A program made the translations under genes and the position numbers. Positions 46,828 through 55,813 of a stretch of DNA of 64,000 nucleotides are shown here, piece after piece. The first letter of the stretch is position 1, and every line of letters starts with the position of its first letter. The notes beneath the pieces are model-generated. The model saw only the letters and a list, made by a program, of their open reading frames with translations, did no database searches and was not told where the DNA came from. Source of the stretch: DATATB01 sp036268995 (GTDB taxonomy: Bacteria; Planctomycetota; Planctomycetia; Pirellulales; PNKZ01); the NCBI GenBank assembly GCA_036268995.1, contig DATATB010000161.1, positions 20,988 to 84,987 of the forward strand, in the 5' to 3' direction.

Positions 46828-47772
46828 TTGATTGCGGATTCCTACCCATTGCCGTTGCGTCCCATCTCCGACGCGGATCGAGCCGAAGTCGCCGAGCTGA
46901 TTTATTGCTCGATCAACTATTGGTACGAAGTACACGGCCGCGCGCCGATCTTTCGCGGCGGCCCGGGCGTGACCGAGGTTTTTTACGAGGTTTACAACGA
47001 CTTGAACCCCGGCTCGAGCGTCGTGGCCGTCAACCCGCGCAATGGCCGGCTGATGGGAGCGTGTTTTTATCATCCGCGCGAGCACCACGTGGGCCTGGGG
47101 ATCATGGCGGTGCATCCCAACTATTTTTGCCAGGGCGTGGGCCGCGCGCTGCTCGCGCACGTCGTCGACTTTGCCGACGCCAATCATTACAAGAGCGTGC
47201 GGTTGACACAGAGCGCGCTGAACGTCGAAAGCTTCTCGCTGTACAACAAGGCCGGCTTCGTCCCGCGTTATGCCTTCCAGGACATGATCATCGAAGTTCC
47301 GGCCACGGGCTTTGCCGGCCGCATGCCAGGCATGAACCGGGTGCGCGCTGCGCGGCTGGAAGACGTGCCCGCCATGGGCGCATTGGAAATGGAGGTCAGC
47401 GGCATCAGCCGGGTCGCCGACTACCGCTATTGCATTGAAAACCGCCGCGGTTATTGGCACGGCTCAGTGATCGAAGGCAGCGGCGGCACGATCGACGGTT
47501 TTCTGATCTGCTGCTCGCATCCCGCCATGACCATGCTGGGACCGGGGGTCTCGCGCACCGAAGTCGACGCCGCCGCGCTCGTGTGCCGCGGGCTCGACGT
47601 GCTGCGCGGCCGCACGCCCGTCGTGCTGATTCCTACGGACAAGGAGCACCTGGTGCGGCAGATGTACGCCTGGGGAGCGCGCAACTGCGAAATGCACTTT
47701 TGCCAGGTCCGCGGGCCGATGCAGCCGTTTCGCGGCGTCAGCCTTCCCAGCTTCCTGCCCGAAACCGCCTGA
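46828..47772 (+). CDS. Tandem GNAT-family N-acetyltransferase
   Basis: 314 residues from a TTG at 46828, chosen because GGAGGG lies five bases upstream. The N-terminal half is a complete GNAT domain with acetyl-CoA-binding VHPNYFCQGVGRALLAHVV and later SLYNKAGFVP. The C-terminal half (from about 175, VRAARLEDVPAMGALEMEV) reads as a second, degenerate GNAT fold without a clear Q/RxxGxG/A motif. The substrate is unknown. The acetamidase/formamidase gene follows after 24 bases, so they are probably co-transcribed. Confidence 0.85.
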   Translation: MIADSYPLPLRPISDADRAEVAELIYCSINYWYEVHGRAPIFRGGPGVTEVFYEVYNDLNPGSSVVAVNPRNGRLMGACFYHPREHHVGLGIMAVHPNYFCQGVGRALLAHVVDFADANHYKSVRLTQSALNVESFSLYNKAGFVPRYAFQDMIIEVPATGFAGRMPGMNRVRAARLEDVPAMGALEMEVSGISRVADYRYCIENRRGYWHGSVIEGSGGTIDGFLICCSHPAMTMLGPGVSRTEVDAAALVCRGLDVLRGRTPVVLIPTDKEHLVRQMYAWGARNCEMHFCQVRGPMQPFRGVSLPSFLPETA

Positions 47773-47796
47773 AAATTCTTCCGGAACCCACGCACT

Positions 47797-48759
47797 ATGC
47801 AACGCATCGAACGCGAACAGGCCTGCAAGTATGCCTTCGATTGGCGCGACGAACCGCTGTTGCGGGTCGCGGCCGGCGAAACGTTCGAGATCGAGACCTA
47901 CGACGCCAGCACCGGTTATTTCCGCACGCCCGAGGACAAGGCGGTTCCTGGGCGCCGGCCGGGATTCGACCGCTCGCCGCCGCACGCCAATCCGATCGCA
48001 GGGCCAGTCCTGGTGGAAGGGGCCGAGCGTGGCGATACGCTGGTCGTGTCGATCGAAGACATTCTCGTGGCCGACTATTCGTGGATCGCCATCGGCCCGC
48101 GACGCGGCACACTGGGAGAGAGCACGCGCTGGCCCGAGCTCTCGAGCGAATACACGACGAAGATCTTTCAGCACCGGCCGGGCCCCAGCGGCACGCTACG
48201 CGACGGCACGCTGGAGTTTTCGCCGCGCGTGTCTTGGCCGCTCACGCCGTTTATCGGCACGCTGGGCGTGGCTCCCGACCGCGAGGTAACCACCAGCCTC
48301 GACGGGCAAGGCGACTGGGGCGGCAACCTCGATATCCGCGACGTGGCGCCGGGCAATCGCATCCTGCTGCCGGTCTATCACGCAGGAGCGCGCTTCTATT
48401 TGGGCGATGTACACGCCAGCCAGGGAGACACCGAGTTCACCGGTACGGCGGCCGAGACCATGGCCACCGTGCGGCTCAAGCTCGAGGTCATCAAGGGCCG
48501 GCGCGTCCCCTGGATGCGCATCGAAAAGCCGGAATCGATCGTTTCGATCTATGCGTTTCGGCCGTTGGAAGTCGCCGTGGAAACGGCCACGATCAACCTC
48601 ATCGAGTGGCTGGTGAACGACTACCACTACTCGCCCACCGACGCCTACTGCCTGGTGAGCACTTGCCCCGACTTTCGCATTCACGTCTACCAGATGTGCA
48701 AGCTCGGCAAGCTGAATTACGTGGCCGGCGCCGAATTGCCCAAGCGCTATCTGGGCTGA
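47797..48759 (+). CDS. Acetamidase/formamidase family protein
   Basis: 320 residues with the FmdA/AmdA fold: VRVEG-like strand region PVLVEGAERGDTLVVSIEDI, FIGTLGVAPD, GQGDWGGNLDIRD, ILLPVYHAGARFYLGDVHAS and QGDTEFTGTAAE, the last two being the most conserved family blocks. It would hydrolyse formamide, acetamide or a related small amide in the cytoplasm. Its coupling with the tandem GNAT protein suggests a joint acetylation/deacylation pathway, but the substrate cannot be read from sequence. Confidence 0.92.
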   Translation: MQRIEREQACKYAFDWRDEPLLRVAAGETFEIETYDASTGYFRTPEDKAVPGRRPGFDRSPPHANPIAGPVLVEGAERGDTLVVSIEDILVADYSWIAIGPRRGTLGESTRWPELSSEYTTKIFQHRPGPSGTLRDGTLEFSPRVSWPLTPFIGTLGVAPDREVTTSLDGQGDWGGNLDIRDVAPGNRILLPVYHAGARFYLGDVHASQGDTEFTGTAAETMATVRLKLEVIKGRRVPWMRIEKPESIVSIYAFRPLEVAVETATINLIEWLVNDYHYSPTDAYCLVSTCPDFRIHVYQMCKLGKLNYVAGAELPKRYLG

Positions 48760-48795
48760 GAGCAGGCGGTCCGTTGCCCGTTGTCCGTGGTCCGT

Positions 48796-48824
48796 TGCCA
48801 CTGACCACTGACCACTGACCACCG
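48796..48824 (+). repeat. CCACTGA tandem repeat
   Basis: CCACTGACCACTGACCACTG and a final ACCAC: three to four copies of a seven-base unit, preceded by CCGTTGCCCGTTGTCCG. A simple low-complexity tract after the acetamidase gene, not a CRISPR or protein-coding element. Confidence 0.7.
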
Positions 48825-49012
48825 CCCCTTGCGTCCGGAAAAAGTGGGACTATCGGTACGGCCTGGCACGCGGAATTTGACATTCGCCACCGTTGACCTA
48901 CGTTTTCTTCGCAGCCTTCTTTTCCGGCAGTTCTTTCGCCGCTCGCGTCGCGAGCACGCTGGAGAGGCACATCAGGTCCTGCGTTCATCCTACCGTCGAA
49001 AGAGTTACGCAT

Positions 49013-49801
49013 ATGAATAAGCGGATTTTGGCGTCGTTTTTGGTGCTAGGAGTCTTGAGCCTCTTGGCGACCACGGGCGAGGCGCAAACGGTCTCGTCCT
49101 ATCAATCGTCTTATCGGCCATCGGGCTTGCCACTGGTCGGAAAGACCTATCTGGCCGGCACCGACACGGCTTCGGCCGCTGAAGTCTCGCTCCAAAGCGC
49201 GTATATCAGCATGATCAAGAAGTATCTGCCCGAGGGGCAGGCATTCACGGGCATCGGACTCAACCAGTTGGACCCCAAGCGGCTGTACTTCCTGTTCTCG
49301 TACGCGCCGCGGGTGTACTTCATTTACGAAGGCGCCTGCTACACCGACGCTCTGGGAGCGACGATCGCCACGGTCAGCTCGCCGACCAACAAGCCGACGA
49401 CGGGCACCAGCTACACGCTGTTTCCCGATCAGAAATCATGGCAAGGCTCGGCTTGCGCCACTGGCAGCGCCCGCTCGTCCACCGAGCCGCTCCAGGCCGG
49501 CGATTTCGTGAAGTTGCCGACGGTCAACGCCGGCCAGCAGTTGGCGTTCTTCATCATGTCGAACCTGAACACCAGCGGCACGACCCCGCAATACACGTTC
49601 TATAACGGGGCCAGCAACAACCCCGACAATTTCCAACACATGATCGCCTTCTTTCCGTCGAACAACAGCCAGTACATCATCATCGGCTTCGAAGATGAAT
49701 ACGGCGGCGGCGACATGGACTGCAACGACTTGATGTTCGTGGTCGACGTGGGCGTCAACAACGCGGCCGCCTGGTCGGCCGCCACCAACCAGCCCCAGTA
49801 A
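49013..49801 (+). CDS. Secreted DUF4114-domain protein heading the Tad-like cluster
   Basis: 262 residues from ATG 49013 (MNKRILASFLVLGVL), signal peptide ending near GEAQT. The mature protein is serine/threonine/asparagine-rich. The DUF4114 signature is at the C-terminus: IGFEDEYGGGDMDCNDLMFV, an acidic, calcium-binding-type loop. DUF4114 is found at the ends of large secreted or surface proteins. Its position 66 bases before six TadE/TadG-like genes on the same strand suggests that it belongs to the same surface structure, perhaps as an adhesive subunit. Confidence 0.82.
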   Translation: MNKRILASFLVLGVLSLLATTGEAQTVSSYQSSYRPSGLPLVGKTYLAGTDTASAAEVSLQSAYISMIKKYLPEGQAFTGIGLNQLDPKRLYFLFSYAPRVYFIYEGACYTDALGATIATVSSPTNKPTTGTSYTLFPDQKSWQGSACATGSARSSTEPLQAGDFVKLPTVNAGQQLAFFIMSNLNTSGTTPQYTFYNGASNNPDNFQHMIAFFPSNNSQYIIIGFEDEYGGGDMDCNDLMFVVDVGVNNAAAWSAATNQPQ

Positions 49802-49866
49802 GGTCTCGGGGCTCGTTCAGCTTGTCGTGTTATGCGTTGATCCAGTTCCTTCAAACGGCCAAGATC

Positions 49867-50337
49867 ATGGTGTCGAGCCCTGCCAGTGAACCATCCGCCG
49901 CCCTGGTTCGACGCCGGCCGCCCCGCGCGAGAAATCGCTCGGGCGCGGCCGTCGTCGAACTGGCCCTGTGCCTTCCGGTTCTGTTGACCACGGCGCTGGG
50001 GATGATCGAGACCTGCAACGTGGTCTTCGTGCAGGCGCGGGTGCAGTCAGCCGCGTTCGAGGCGGCACGGCTGGCCACCAGGCCCACGACGGCGCAGGCC
50101 GTCGCGGCCAGCAGCTCGCAGGTGCAGGCCTATGCCCAAACGCTGTTGACGGAGCTGGGTGTCAACGGGGCAACCGTGACGTTGACGCCCGGCAGTTGGG
50201 CCAGCGGAGGTCTCGATCCTGGGGTAACGCAGGTCACCGTGTCGATCACGGCCCCCTTAAGCCAGAATGCCGCAACGTGCCTGGTAATCAGCAACTCGCT
50301 GACCGTCAGCACGCAGGCCACGATGCTCGCCGAATAG
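49867..50337 (+). CDS. TadE-like pseudopilin 1
   Basis: 156 residues from ATG 49867 (MVSSPASEPS). A basic leader ends in RSG followed by AAVVELALCLPVLLTTALG, which gives the prepilin-type site G|xxxxE with Glu at +5. The remainder is an extracytoplasmic beta-rich domain. TadE proteins are minor pilins of Flp/Tad systems, cleaved by TadV and assembled by TadABC. No secretion ATPase, TadB/C platform or secretin is in the window. Confidence 0.85.
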   Translation: MVSSPASEPSAALVRRRPPRARNRSGAAVVELALCLPVLLTTALGMIETCNVVFVQARVQSAAFEAARLATRPTTAQAVAASSSQVQAYAQTLLTELGVNGATVTLTPGSWASGGLDPGVTQVTVSITAPLSQNAATCLVISNSLTVSTQATMLAE

Positions 50338-50347
50338 AGGAAATGCT

Positions 50348-51568
50348 ATGCGCTTTCGAACCCGTCAACTTGGTCGCCGCCGCGGTGCCATCGCAGTGCT
50401 CGTGGCGTTGGCGATTCCGGTGCTGCTGATTCTGTCGGCATTCGCCATGAATGTGGCGTACATGCAGATGGTGCGTGAGCAGTTGCGTGTCACCTGTGAC
50501 GCATCCGCCAAGGCGGCGCTGGTGAACTACGGCACGTACGGCTCGCAATCTACCGCCATCTCGTATGCTCAGACCGTGGCGAACCTGAACAAGGTCGCCG
50601 GGTCGTCACTGTCGATTTCGACCAGCGACGTCGTTTTCGGCAATGCCACTCAGCCCAGCGCCGGCGCGTACTACGCCTTCACGGCCGGTGGCACGCCAGT
50701 CAACGCCGTGCAAATCACCGGCACGGTGAACCCGTCGCTGTTCATGACCGCATTTCTGCCGATCTCAAAATTCCAGACGACGCAGATGTCGACGGCGACG
50801 CGAGTCGCGCACGATATTTGCCTGGTGCTGGACCGCTCGGCCTCGATGGCCTTCGATTTGAGCAGCAATGAATACGAGTACCCGACCTACCTCGCCACGC
50901 CGGCCGCTCCCACGCCGGTTCCCAGTTCGGGAAGCAACGCCCTGGCGCTGTATTTTACGCCGCCCAGCAGCTACGCCAGCACGCCCAGCCGCTGGTACGA
51001 ATTGAACGCGGCCGTGACCTCGTTCATCAGTACGCTTACTTCCCGCAACCTCGATGTTCACGTGGCGCTGGTGACGTACGCCGAAACGTACAGTCTTGGC
51101 TCGTACAGCGCCACCGAGGCCTCGCTCGACCAGCAGTTGACGGCGAGCTACAGCACGTTGATCCCCACCGGCCTGAACAACTACGGCTATAACGCCAATT
51201 CCGGCGCCGGAAATCCGCTGCTGGGCGGAACCAATATCTCCGCCGGGCTGGCGCTGGCACAGGCCGAACTCACCAGCTCGCGCGCCCGCACGACCGCCGA
51301 CCGCACGATCATCCTGATTACCGACGGCAACGCGACCTCGGGCAGCACCAACATCTCCACCATCACCCAGACGTATCGCACGTCGTACGACGTCGTCACG
51401 CAGGTCATTACAGTGGGAGCTGAAGCCTCGTCCGGCTCGGTTCAAACCGCGATGCAGGCAGCGGCCTCCAGCGGCAACGGCACGCTGTACAACGCGCCGA
51501 CTTCAGCCCAATTGCAGAGTGCATTCCAAGCCATTGCCGACAGCCTGCCGGCCGTGCTGATTAAATAG
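50348..51568 (+). CDS. TadG-like pilus protein with von Willebrand A domain
   Basis: 406 residues from ATG 50348, ten bases after the preceding stop. Residues ~10-35 are RRGAIAVLVALAIPVLLILS, a Tad-type membrane segment in which the +5 position is Leu, not Glu. A vWA domain begins near 157 with the metal site DRSAS (162-166), and continues with TNISAGLALA and IILITDGNA. vWA domains of Tad pilus proteins mediate adhesion or assembly. Ser/Thr/Ala-rich composition is typical of surface proteins. Confidence 0.87.
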   Translation: MRFRTRQLGRRRGAIAVLVALAIPVLLILSAFAMNVAYMQMVREQLRVTCDASAKAALVNYGTYGSQSTAISYAQTVANLNKVAGSSLSISTSDVVFGNATQPSAGAYYAFTAGGTPVNAVQITGTVNPSLFMTAFLPISKFQTTQMSTATRVAHDICLVLDRSASMAFDLSSNEYEYPTYLATPAAPTPVPSSGSNALALYFTPPSSYASTPSRWYELNAAVTSFISTLTSRNLDVHVALVTYAETYSLGSYSATEASLDQQLTASYSTLIPTGLNNYGYNANSGAGNPLLGGTNISAGLALAQAELTSSRARTTADRTIILITDGNATSGSTNISTITQTYRTSYDVVTQVITVGAEASSGSVQTAMQAAASSGNGTLYNAPTSAQLQSAFQAIADSLPAVLIK

Positions 51569-51579
51569 GAGTCGGGGAC

Positions 51580-52008
51580 ATGCTGCGTCGTGGCCGATAT
51601 CGTGCGGAGCGTCGTGGCGCCTCGGTCGTCGAATTTGCGCTGTGTGCGCCGGTGCTGTTTGCGGTGTTGTTCGGGACCATTGAATTCTCGCGCATGCTGC
51701 AGATTCAGCACACGGTTCGCCAGGCGGCCCTGGAAGGCGCCCGCGCCGGAGTGGCCTACGATGCGCAAACCTCCGATGCGCAGACCGCCGCCACCAACAT
51801 CACGGCGACCATCGGCATCGTCAGTCCCACGGTCACCATCAGCCCGAACCCGCTGAGTTGGTCCAGCCAGACCATTACCGTGACGGTCTCGGCCGACCCG
51901 GGACAGAACGGTTGGCTGCTCTGGTTCTTTACGGCCGGCAAACCCGTCTCGGCCACGATCACCATGGCCCGCGAAGTCCAGGCCGTCTCGGTCTCGAGTG
52001 CTTCGTAA
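51580..52008 (+). CDS. TadE-like pseudopilin 2
   Basis: 142 residues. Leader RAERRG followed by ASVVEFALCAPVLFAVLFG places Glu at +5 after the glycine. The rest has TadE-type helices (EFSRMLQIQHTVRQAALEGA) and a beta-rich tail. Eleven bases separate it from the preceding vWA gene. The following 246-base gap (52009-52254) holds no supported gene; an extra promoter may lie there. Confidence 0.86.
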   Translation: MLRRGRYRAERRGASVVEFALCAPVLFAVLFGTIEFSRMLQIQHTVRQAALEGARAGVAYDAQTSDAQTAATNITATIGIVSPTVTISPNPLSWSSQTITVTVSADPGQNGWLLWFFTAGKPVSATITMAREVQAVSVSSAS

Positions 52009-52254
52009 GGCGCCCCGCGCCTGATCGCGCGGACAGCCCCGCGCGAGTTGCGTCGTCGCTATGACGCATACGATCGGCGCAATGCGCAGCGGCCTAAATA
52101 GCCGATTTGCCCACAGGGGGGATACGAACTAGGTTTTTAGTGGTCCGCAGAAAATGCGCGCGCCGTCACCGTCTTTTGCCTCGGGGCGTACGGTGTAAAG
52201 ACTTCCACGCCGGTCGGCGTCGCACGCTCGATGCATGCAGAAGGTAGAGAGTCG

Positions 52255-52761
52255 ATGTTGTTGTCGCGAAGAAAGGCCGAGAATCGCCGCGGCACGGCCG
52301 CCGTCGAGGCCGCGCTCGTGATGCCGCTGATGCTGAGCCTGATGTTGGGCGTGTGGGAAGTCGGCCGCGCGGTGCAGATGACCCAGTTGCTCAACGATGC
52401 GGCCCGCCAGGGCGCACGCATGGCCGCCGGTGGAATCAACAACGGCACTTCCGTCACCGTGGCCATGGTGCAGCAAGCCGTCCGCGATTCGATGACCGCC
52501 TCGGGCTTTCCCACCGCCGCCGTGAGCGGTGCCACGATCACGTTGACGAACCTGAGCGGGCATACTTGGACCGACCCTTGCAACGCCCAGCCGCTGGATC
52601 CTTTTCGAGTCAGCGTGGTGGTGCCGGCGGGCGCGGCATTCAACAGCGTGCGCTGGGTACCGGTGAGCCTGATCAGCGGCATCAGCCAATTGTCGAGCAC
52701 GGTCGAATGGTTCTCGGCCAACGACTCGCAGGTGACGGTCAGCACCACGCTTCCCTATTGA
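52255..52761 (+). CDS. TadE-like pseudopilin 3
   Basis: 168 residues from ATG 52255 (MLLSRRKAENRRG), with AAGGTAGAG upstream; a start at 52231 would add eight. The cleavage-type motif is RRG|TAAVE with AALVMPLMLSLMLGVW. Helix VGRAVQMTQLLNDAARQGARMA is typical of TadE. Two Cys-free beta segments follow, apart from one Cys in TDPCNAQ. Confidence 0.86.
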   Translation: MLLSRRKAENRRGTAAVEAALVMPLMLSLMLGVWEVGRAVQMTQLLNDAARQGARMAAGGINNGTSVTVAMVQQAVRDSMTASGFPTAAVSGATITLTNLSGHTWTDPCNAQPLDPFRVSVVVPAGAAFNSVRWVPVSLISGISQLSSTVEWFSANDSQVTVSTTLPY

Positions 52762-52773
52762 GGATCGGGTCAG

Positions 52774-53268
52774 ATGACAATCATTGCCGCATTGCACGGT
52801 CCGCAGGCCGCCCGTCGACGACTGCGGCAGCGGCGCGGCGCCACGTTGGTGGAAGCCGCGCTGGTGCTCCCGATGCTGCTGCTGTTTTTCATCGGAGTGA
52901 CCGAGTACGGCCGCTACCTGATGACCAACGACATCTTCAACATCGCGGCCAAAGAAGGCGCCGCGTACGCGGCCAAGCACACTGACCCCATCGTGCTGGG
53001 CGGCACGACCTACGGCAATGGCACCTCGGACGTGACCAACGTCGTCAACAGCTTCTTGGGCGGCCTGACGCTCAGCGGGCAAAGCACCCAGGTGTATATG
53101 TCCGACAGTCTGGGCAACAACTTGGGAACTTGGACCAACGCGACGGCCGGACAGTACGTGTGCGTCAAGATCACGGGCACGTATACCTTCGCGGCGAATG
53201 CGCTGTTATTCCTGCCGTCTTCAGTACCCTTGACATTTCAGTCCGTCGTGCTTTGCGAAGGCAACTAA
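52774..53268 (+). CDS. TadE-like pseudopilin 4
   Basis: 164 residues starting 12 bases after the preceding stop. RQRRG|ATLVE followed by AALVLPMLLLFFIGVTEYG again has Glu at +5. The C-terminal part is a soluble Thr/Ser/Gly-rich domain. Together with its neighbours it makes four distinct TadE paralogues in 3.4 kb, more than the one or two seen in a standard tad locus. Confidence 0.86.
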   Translation: MTIIAALHGPQAARRRLRQRRGATLVEAALVLPMLLLFFIGVTEYGRYLMTNDIFNIAAKEGAAYAAKHTDPIVLGGTTYGNGTSDVTNVVNSFLGGLTLSGQSTQVYMSDSLGNNLGTWTNATAGQYVCVKITGTYTFAANALLFLPSSVPLTFQSVVLCEGN

Positions 53269-53297
53269 GCATTCTCATCGTTCGAAAAGTTGGTTTT

Positions 53298-55736
53298 ATG
53301 ATAGTGGATACGCTTCCTTCCGATCGACGCGCGGCGCCTCGCCGCGGATTTTCGGCCGTATTGTTGGTGGTGTTGCTGATTCCCGTGCTGGCATGCGTGG
53401 CCCTGGCGATTGATTTGGGCTTGCTGGCGGCCGCGCGCACGCAAATCAGCGATGCGGCCGACGCCGCAGCCATGGCCGGCGCGCGCACGCTCAACGGCGT
53501 TAGCAGCAGCAACAACAACTATGCCAACGTTGTGCCGAACATGAACAGCGTGATCCAGAGCAACTCGGTGCTGGGCACGGCACTGACCAGCAGCCAGTTG
53601 ACGGCCAATATCGGCCGCTATGTGTACAACACCAGCGCACAACAGTTCCAAGGGCAATTTCCCGGCCCTTCGACGAGCAACTGGAGCCTGGTGCAGGCCA
53701 CGGTCACCGCGAATCCCAACACGCTGATGAGCTTTTCCAAGGTGTTCAATATCACGGTGCCCAATATGCAGGCCACGGCGGCCGCTGCGCATCGCCCGCG
53801 CGATATTTGCTTGATCGTCGATTTCTCGGGCTCGATGCGCTTCGGCAGCTTGCTGGGCTTGCCCTATTCCGGCGACCGGACCTCAAACAATCAGGACACG
53901 CTGTATCCCGCATTCGGGGCTTATTCCGCGATGGGCTCCGACCTGTTGGCTTCGGCGGCCACGAGCCCCTACGAGAATGCCAACATCACCACGACCACGA
54001 GCGATGGTCGTGCGCCGATCGTGCAGGACTTTTACACCAGCTCCAGCGGCGGGGCGGCGTTTACCGCGCAGCCCAGCAGCTATGCCACCACGCCCGGCGG
54101 CGACAACTATCTGAAGATTACCCAAAACAAAGGCAGCACCTACGCCCAGACTTTGAGCCAGATCGTTAAGACGGCCGGCTACGACTCGACCTTCGAAACC
54201 AAGGGGTACAAGGACTACACGGGCACAACCTTTAACAAGTACACGACGGGGCCGGGCTACTACGGCAAGACGTTCTACGTCTGGCCGCCGGATCCGCTGG
54301 CCGCCAACGATTGGCGGCAACTGTACTTCGGCACCAACGACAACTCGAAACTCTGGGATTCCAGCGGCAACTTCCAAACGCCGAGCACGGGCGGCTACAC
54401 GGTAAACTACACCGCGATCCTGAACTGGCTCACGACCGTCGGCCCGAATCCATTCCCTTCGCGGCTGCAATCGGGACGAATCGTCTACTACACGGCAATT
54501 CCCACTACGATCAATACTGCCACCTGGCCGCCGACCGATCTGAACCAGCGGTTCTGGAAAGATTATATCGACTACGTGCTGGGTTTTATGCAGACCGGCA
54601 CCGGCAGTTATACCGACATCAGCACCAATGCCTCCGGGCTGAGTGGATATGGAAACGATCAGACTTGGGGCACCGTCAAAATCACCGCCAAAGCCAGCAT
54701 CGCAAAAGTCGGCGGCAAGACGCCCTACATGAATTACACCGACAACCCCCAGCGGCCGCTGCTGAGTTTCTGGTTCGGGCCGCTGACGATGATCGATTTC
54801 CTGGGCAATTACAACCTCTGGTACAGCGTCAGCCCGAATTGTTCGCGTTATTGCTGGTGGCCTGGCACGTGCCATGAGTCGCCCATGTATGAGTGCAAGC
54901 TGGGATTGCAGGCCGCGCTCGAGGACATGAACAACAACCACCCCAACGACCAGGTGTCGCTGATCTACTTCAGCACGCCGGCCTCGACCTCCACCGATAC
55001 CGCCGGCAATCGTTTCAACCGCGTGCGCGTCGGCCTGGGGCAGAACTTCAGCAACATGGAAGACTCGCTCTGGTATCCGCCCGCCACGGTGGGCAATTCC
55101 AGCGCCACCGTTACGCCCTATGATTCGAACAATATCGAAGTGCCGCGAGCCCAGGGCGGCACGTGCTATGCCTACCCGTTGATGCTGGCTTACAACCAAT
55201 TCAGCTCCAATACGTCGCTGCAGACATACAACACGGCCGAGCCAGCGGGCGACGCGGGCGGCAACGGCCGCGTCGGAGCGCAGAAAATCCTGATCTTCGA
55301 GACCGACGGCGCGCCAAATACCACGGCCTCTGCCAACTTCACCAATGGCGGCTCGTACAAGTCGTATTACAACATCCGCTACAACAGCGCCAGCCCAGGC
55401 AGCAGCGACTATCCCTCGGGCGTCAACGGATACGGCGACAACGATCCCACCGTGACTTCGCAGATCTACACCGTCTGCAATCAATTGGCCGGCTCGTCCA
55501 CGGGCACGGGCTTTTCCACCGGCAGCAAGCCCATGTTGATCCATTGCCTGGCATTCGGTCCGCTGGGCCCCAACGCCGTGCCCACGCTCGCTGCAATGCA
55601 GAGCATCGGCAACGTCACGGACGGAATGCCGGCCTACAAACAGATTAATGGCGACCAGGCCACGATCGTGAGCGACCTGCAAACCGCGATCGCCACGATC
55701 CTGCAAAACGGCGTGCAGGTGTCGCTAATTCAATAA
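53298..55736 (+). CDS. Large TadG-like protein with von Willebrand A domain
   Basis: 812 residues from ATG 53298 (MIVDTLPSDRRAAPRRG). RRG|FSAVLLVVLLIPVLACVAL has Leu at +5 as in the other TadG-like gene. The vWA metal site DFSGS is at 175-179, but a very long insertion, rich in Tyr, Ser, Thr and Asn, separates it from the later DVSLIYFST- and ETDGAPN-type parts of the fold (about 560 and 670). A Cys-rich patch NCSRYCWWPGTCHESPMYEC lies near 515-535. Surface-exposed adhesin-like role is likely. It is the last gene of the cluster. Confidence 0.85.
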   Translation: MIVDTLPSDRRAAPRRGFSAVLLVVLLIPVLACVALAIDLGLLAAARTQISDAADAAAMAGARTLNGVSSSNNNYANVVPNMNSVIQSNSVLGTALTSSQLTANIGRYVYNTSAQQFQGQFPGPSTSNWSLVQATVTANPNTLMSFSKVFNITVPNMQATAAAAHRPRDICLIVDFSGSMRFGSLLGLPYSGDRTSNNQDTLYPAFGAYSAMGSDLLASAATSPYENANITTTTSDGRAPIVQDFYTSSSGGAAFTAQPSSYATTPGGDNYLKITQNKGSTYAQTLSQIVKTAGYDSTFETKGYKDYTGTTFNKYTTGPGYYGKTFYVWPPDPLAANDWRQLYFGTNDNSKLWDSSGNFQTPSTGGYTVNYTAILNWLTTVGPNPFPSRLQSGRIVYYTAIPTTINTATWPPTDLNQRFWKDYIDYVLGFMQTGTGSYTDISTNASGLSGYGNDQTWGTVKITAKASIAKVGGKTPYMNYTDNPQRPLLSFWFGPLTMIDFLGNYNLWYSVSPNCSRYCWWPGTCHESPMYECKLGLQAALEDMNNNHPNDQVSLIYFSTPASTSTDTAGNRFNRVRVGLGQNFSNMEDSLWYPPATVGNSSATVTPYDSNNIEVPRAQGGTCYAYPLMLAYNQFSSNTSLQTYNTAEPAGDAGGNGRVGAQKILIFETDGAPNTTASANFTNGGSYKSYYNIRYNSASPGSSDYPSGVNGYGDNDPTVTSQIYTVCNQLAGSSTGTGFSTGSKPMLIHCLAFGPLGPNAVPTLAAMQSIGNVTDGMPAYKQINGDQATIVSDLQTAIATILQNGVQVSLIQ

Positions 55737-55813
55737 CTTGAGCCCGTTGTACTCGCGGCAACAATACCGCCCCGCGCGCGGTTGCAACTCGATTCTGTGA
55801 GCTATGCTTGCCT

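Noticed and set aside
48796..48824. Possible CRISPR or iteron array (CCACTGA units)
   Set aside because: Units are seven bases, head to tail without spacers, and no replication gene is near.
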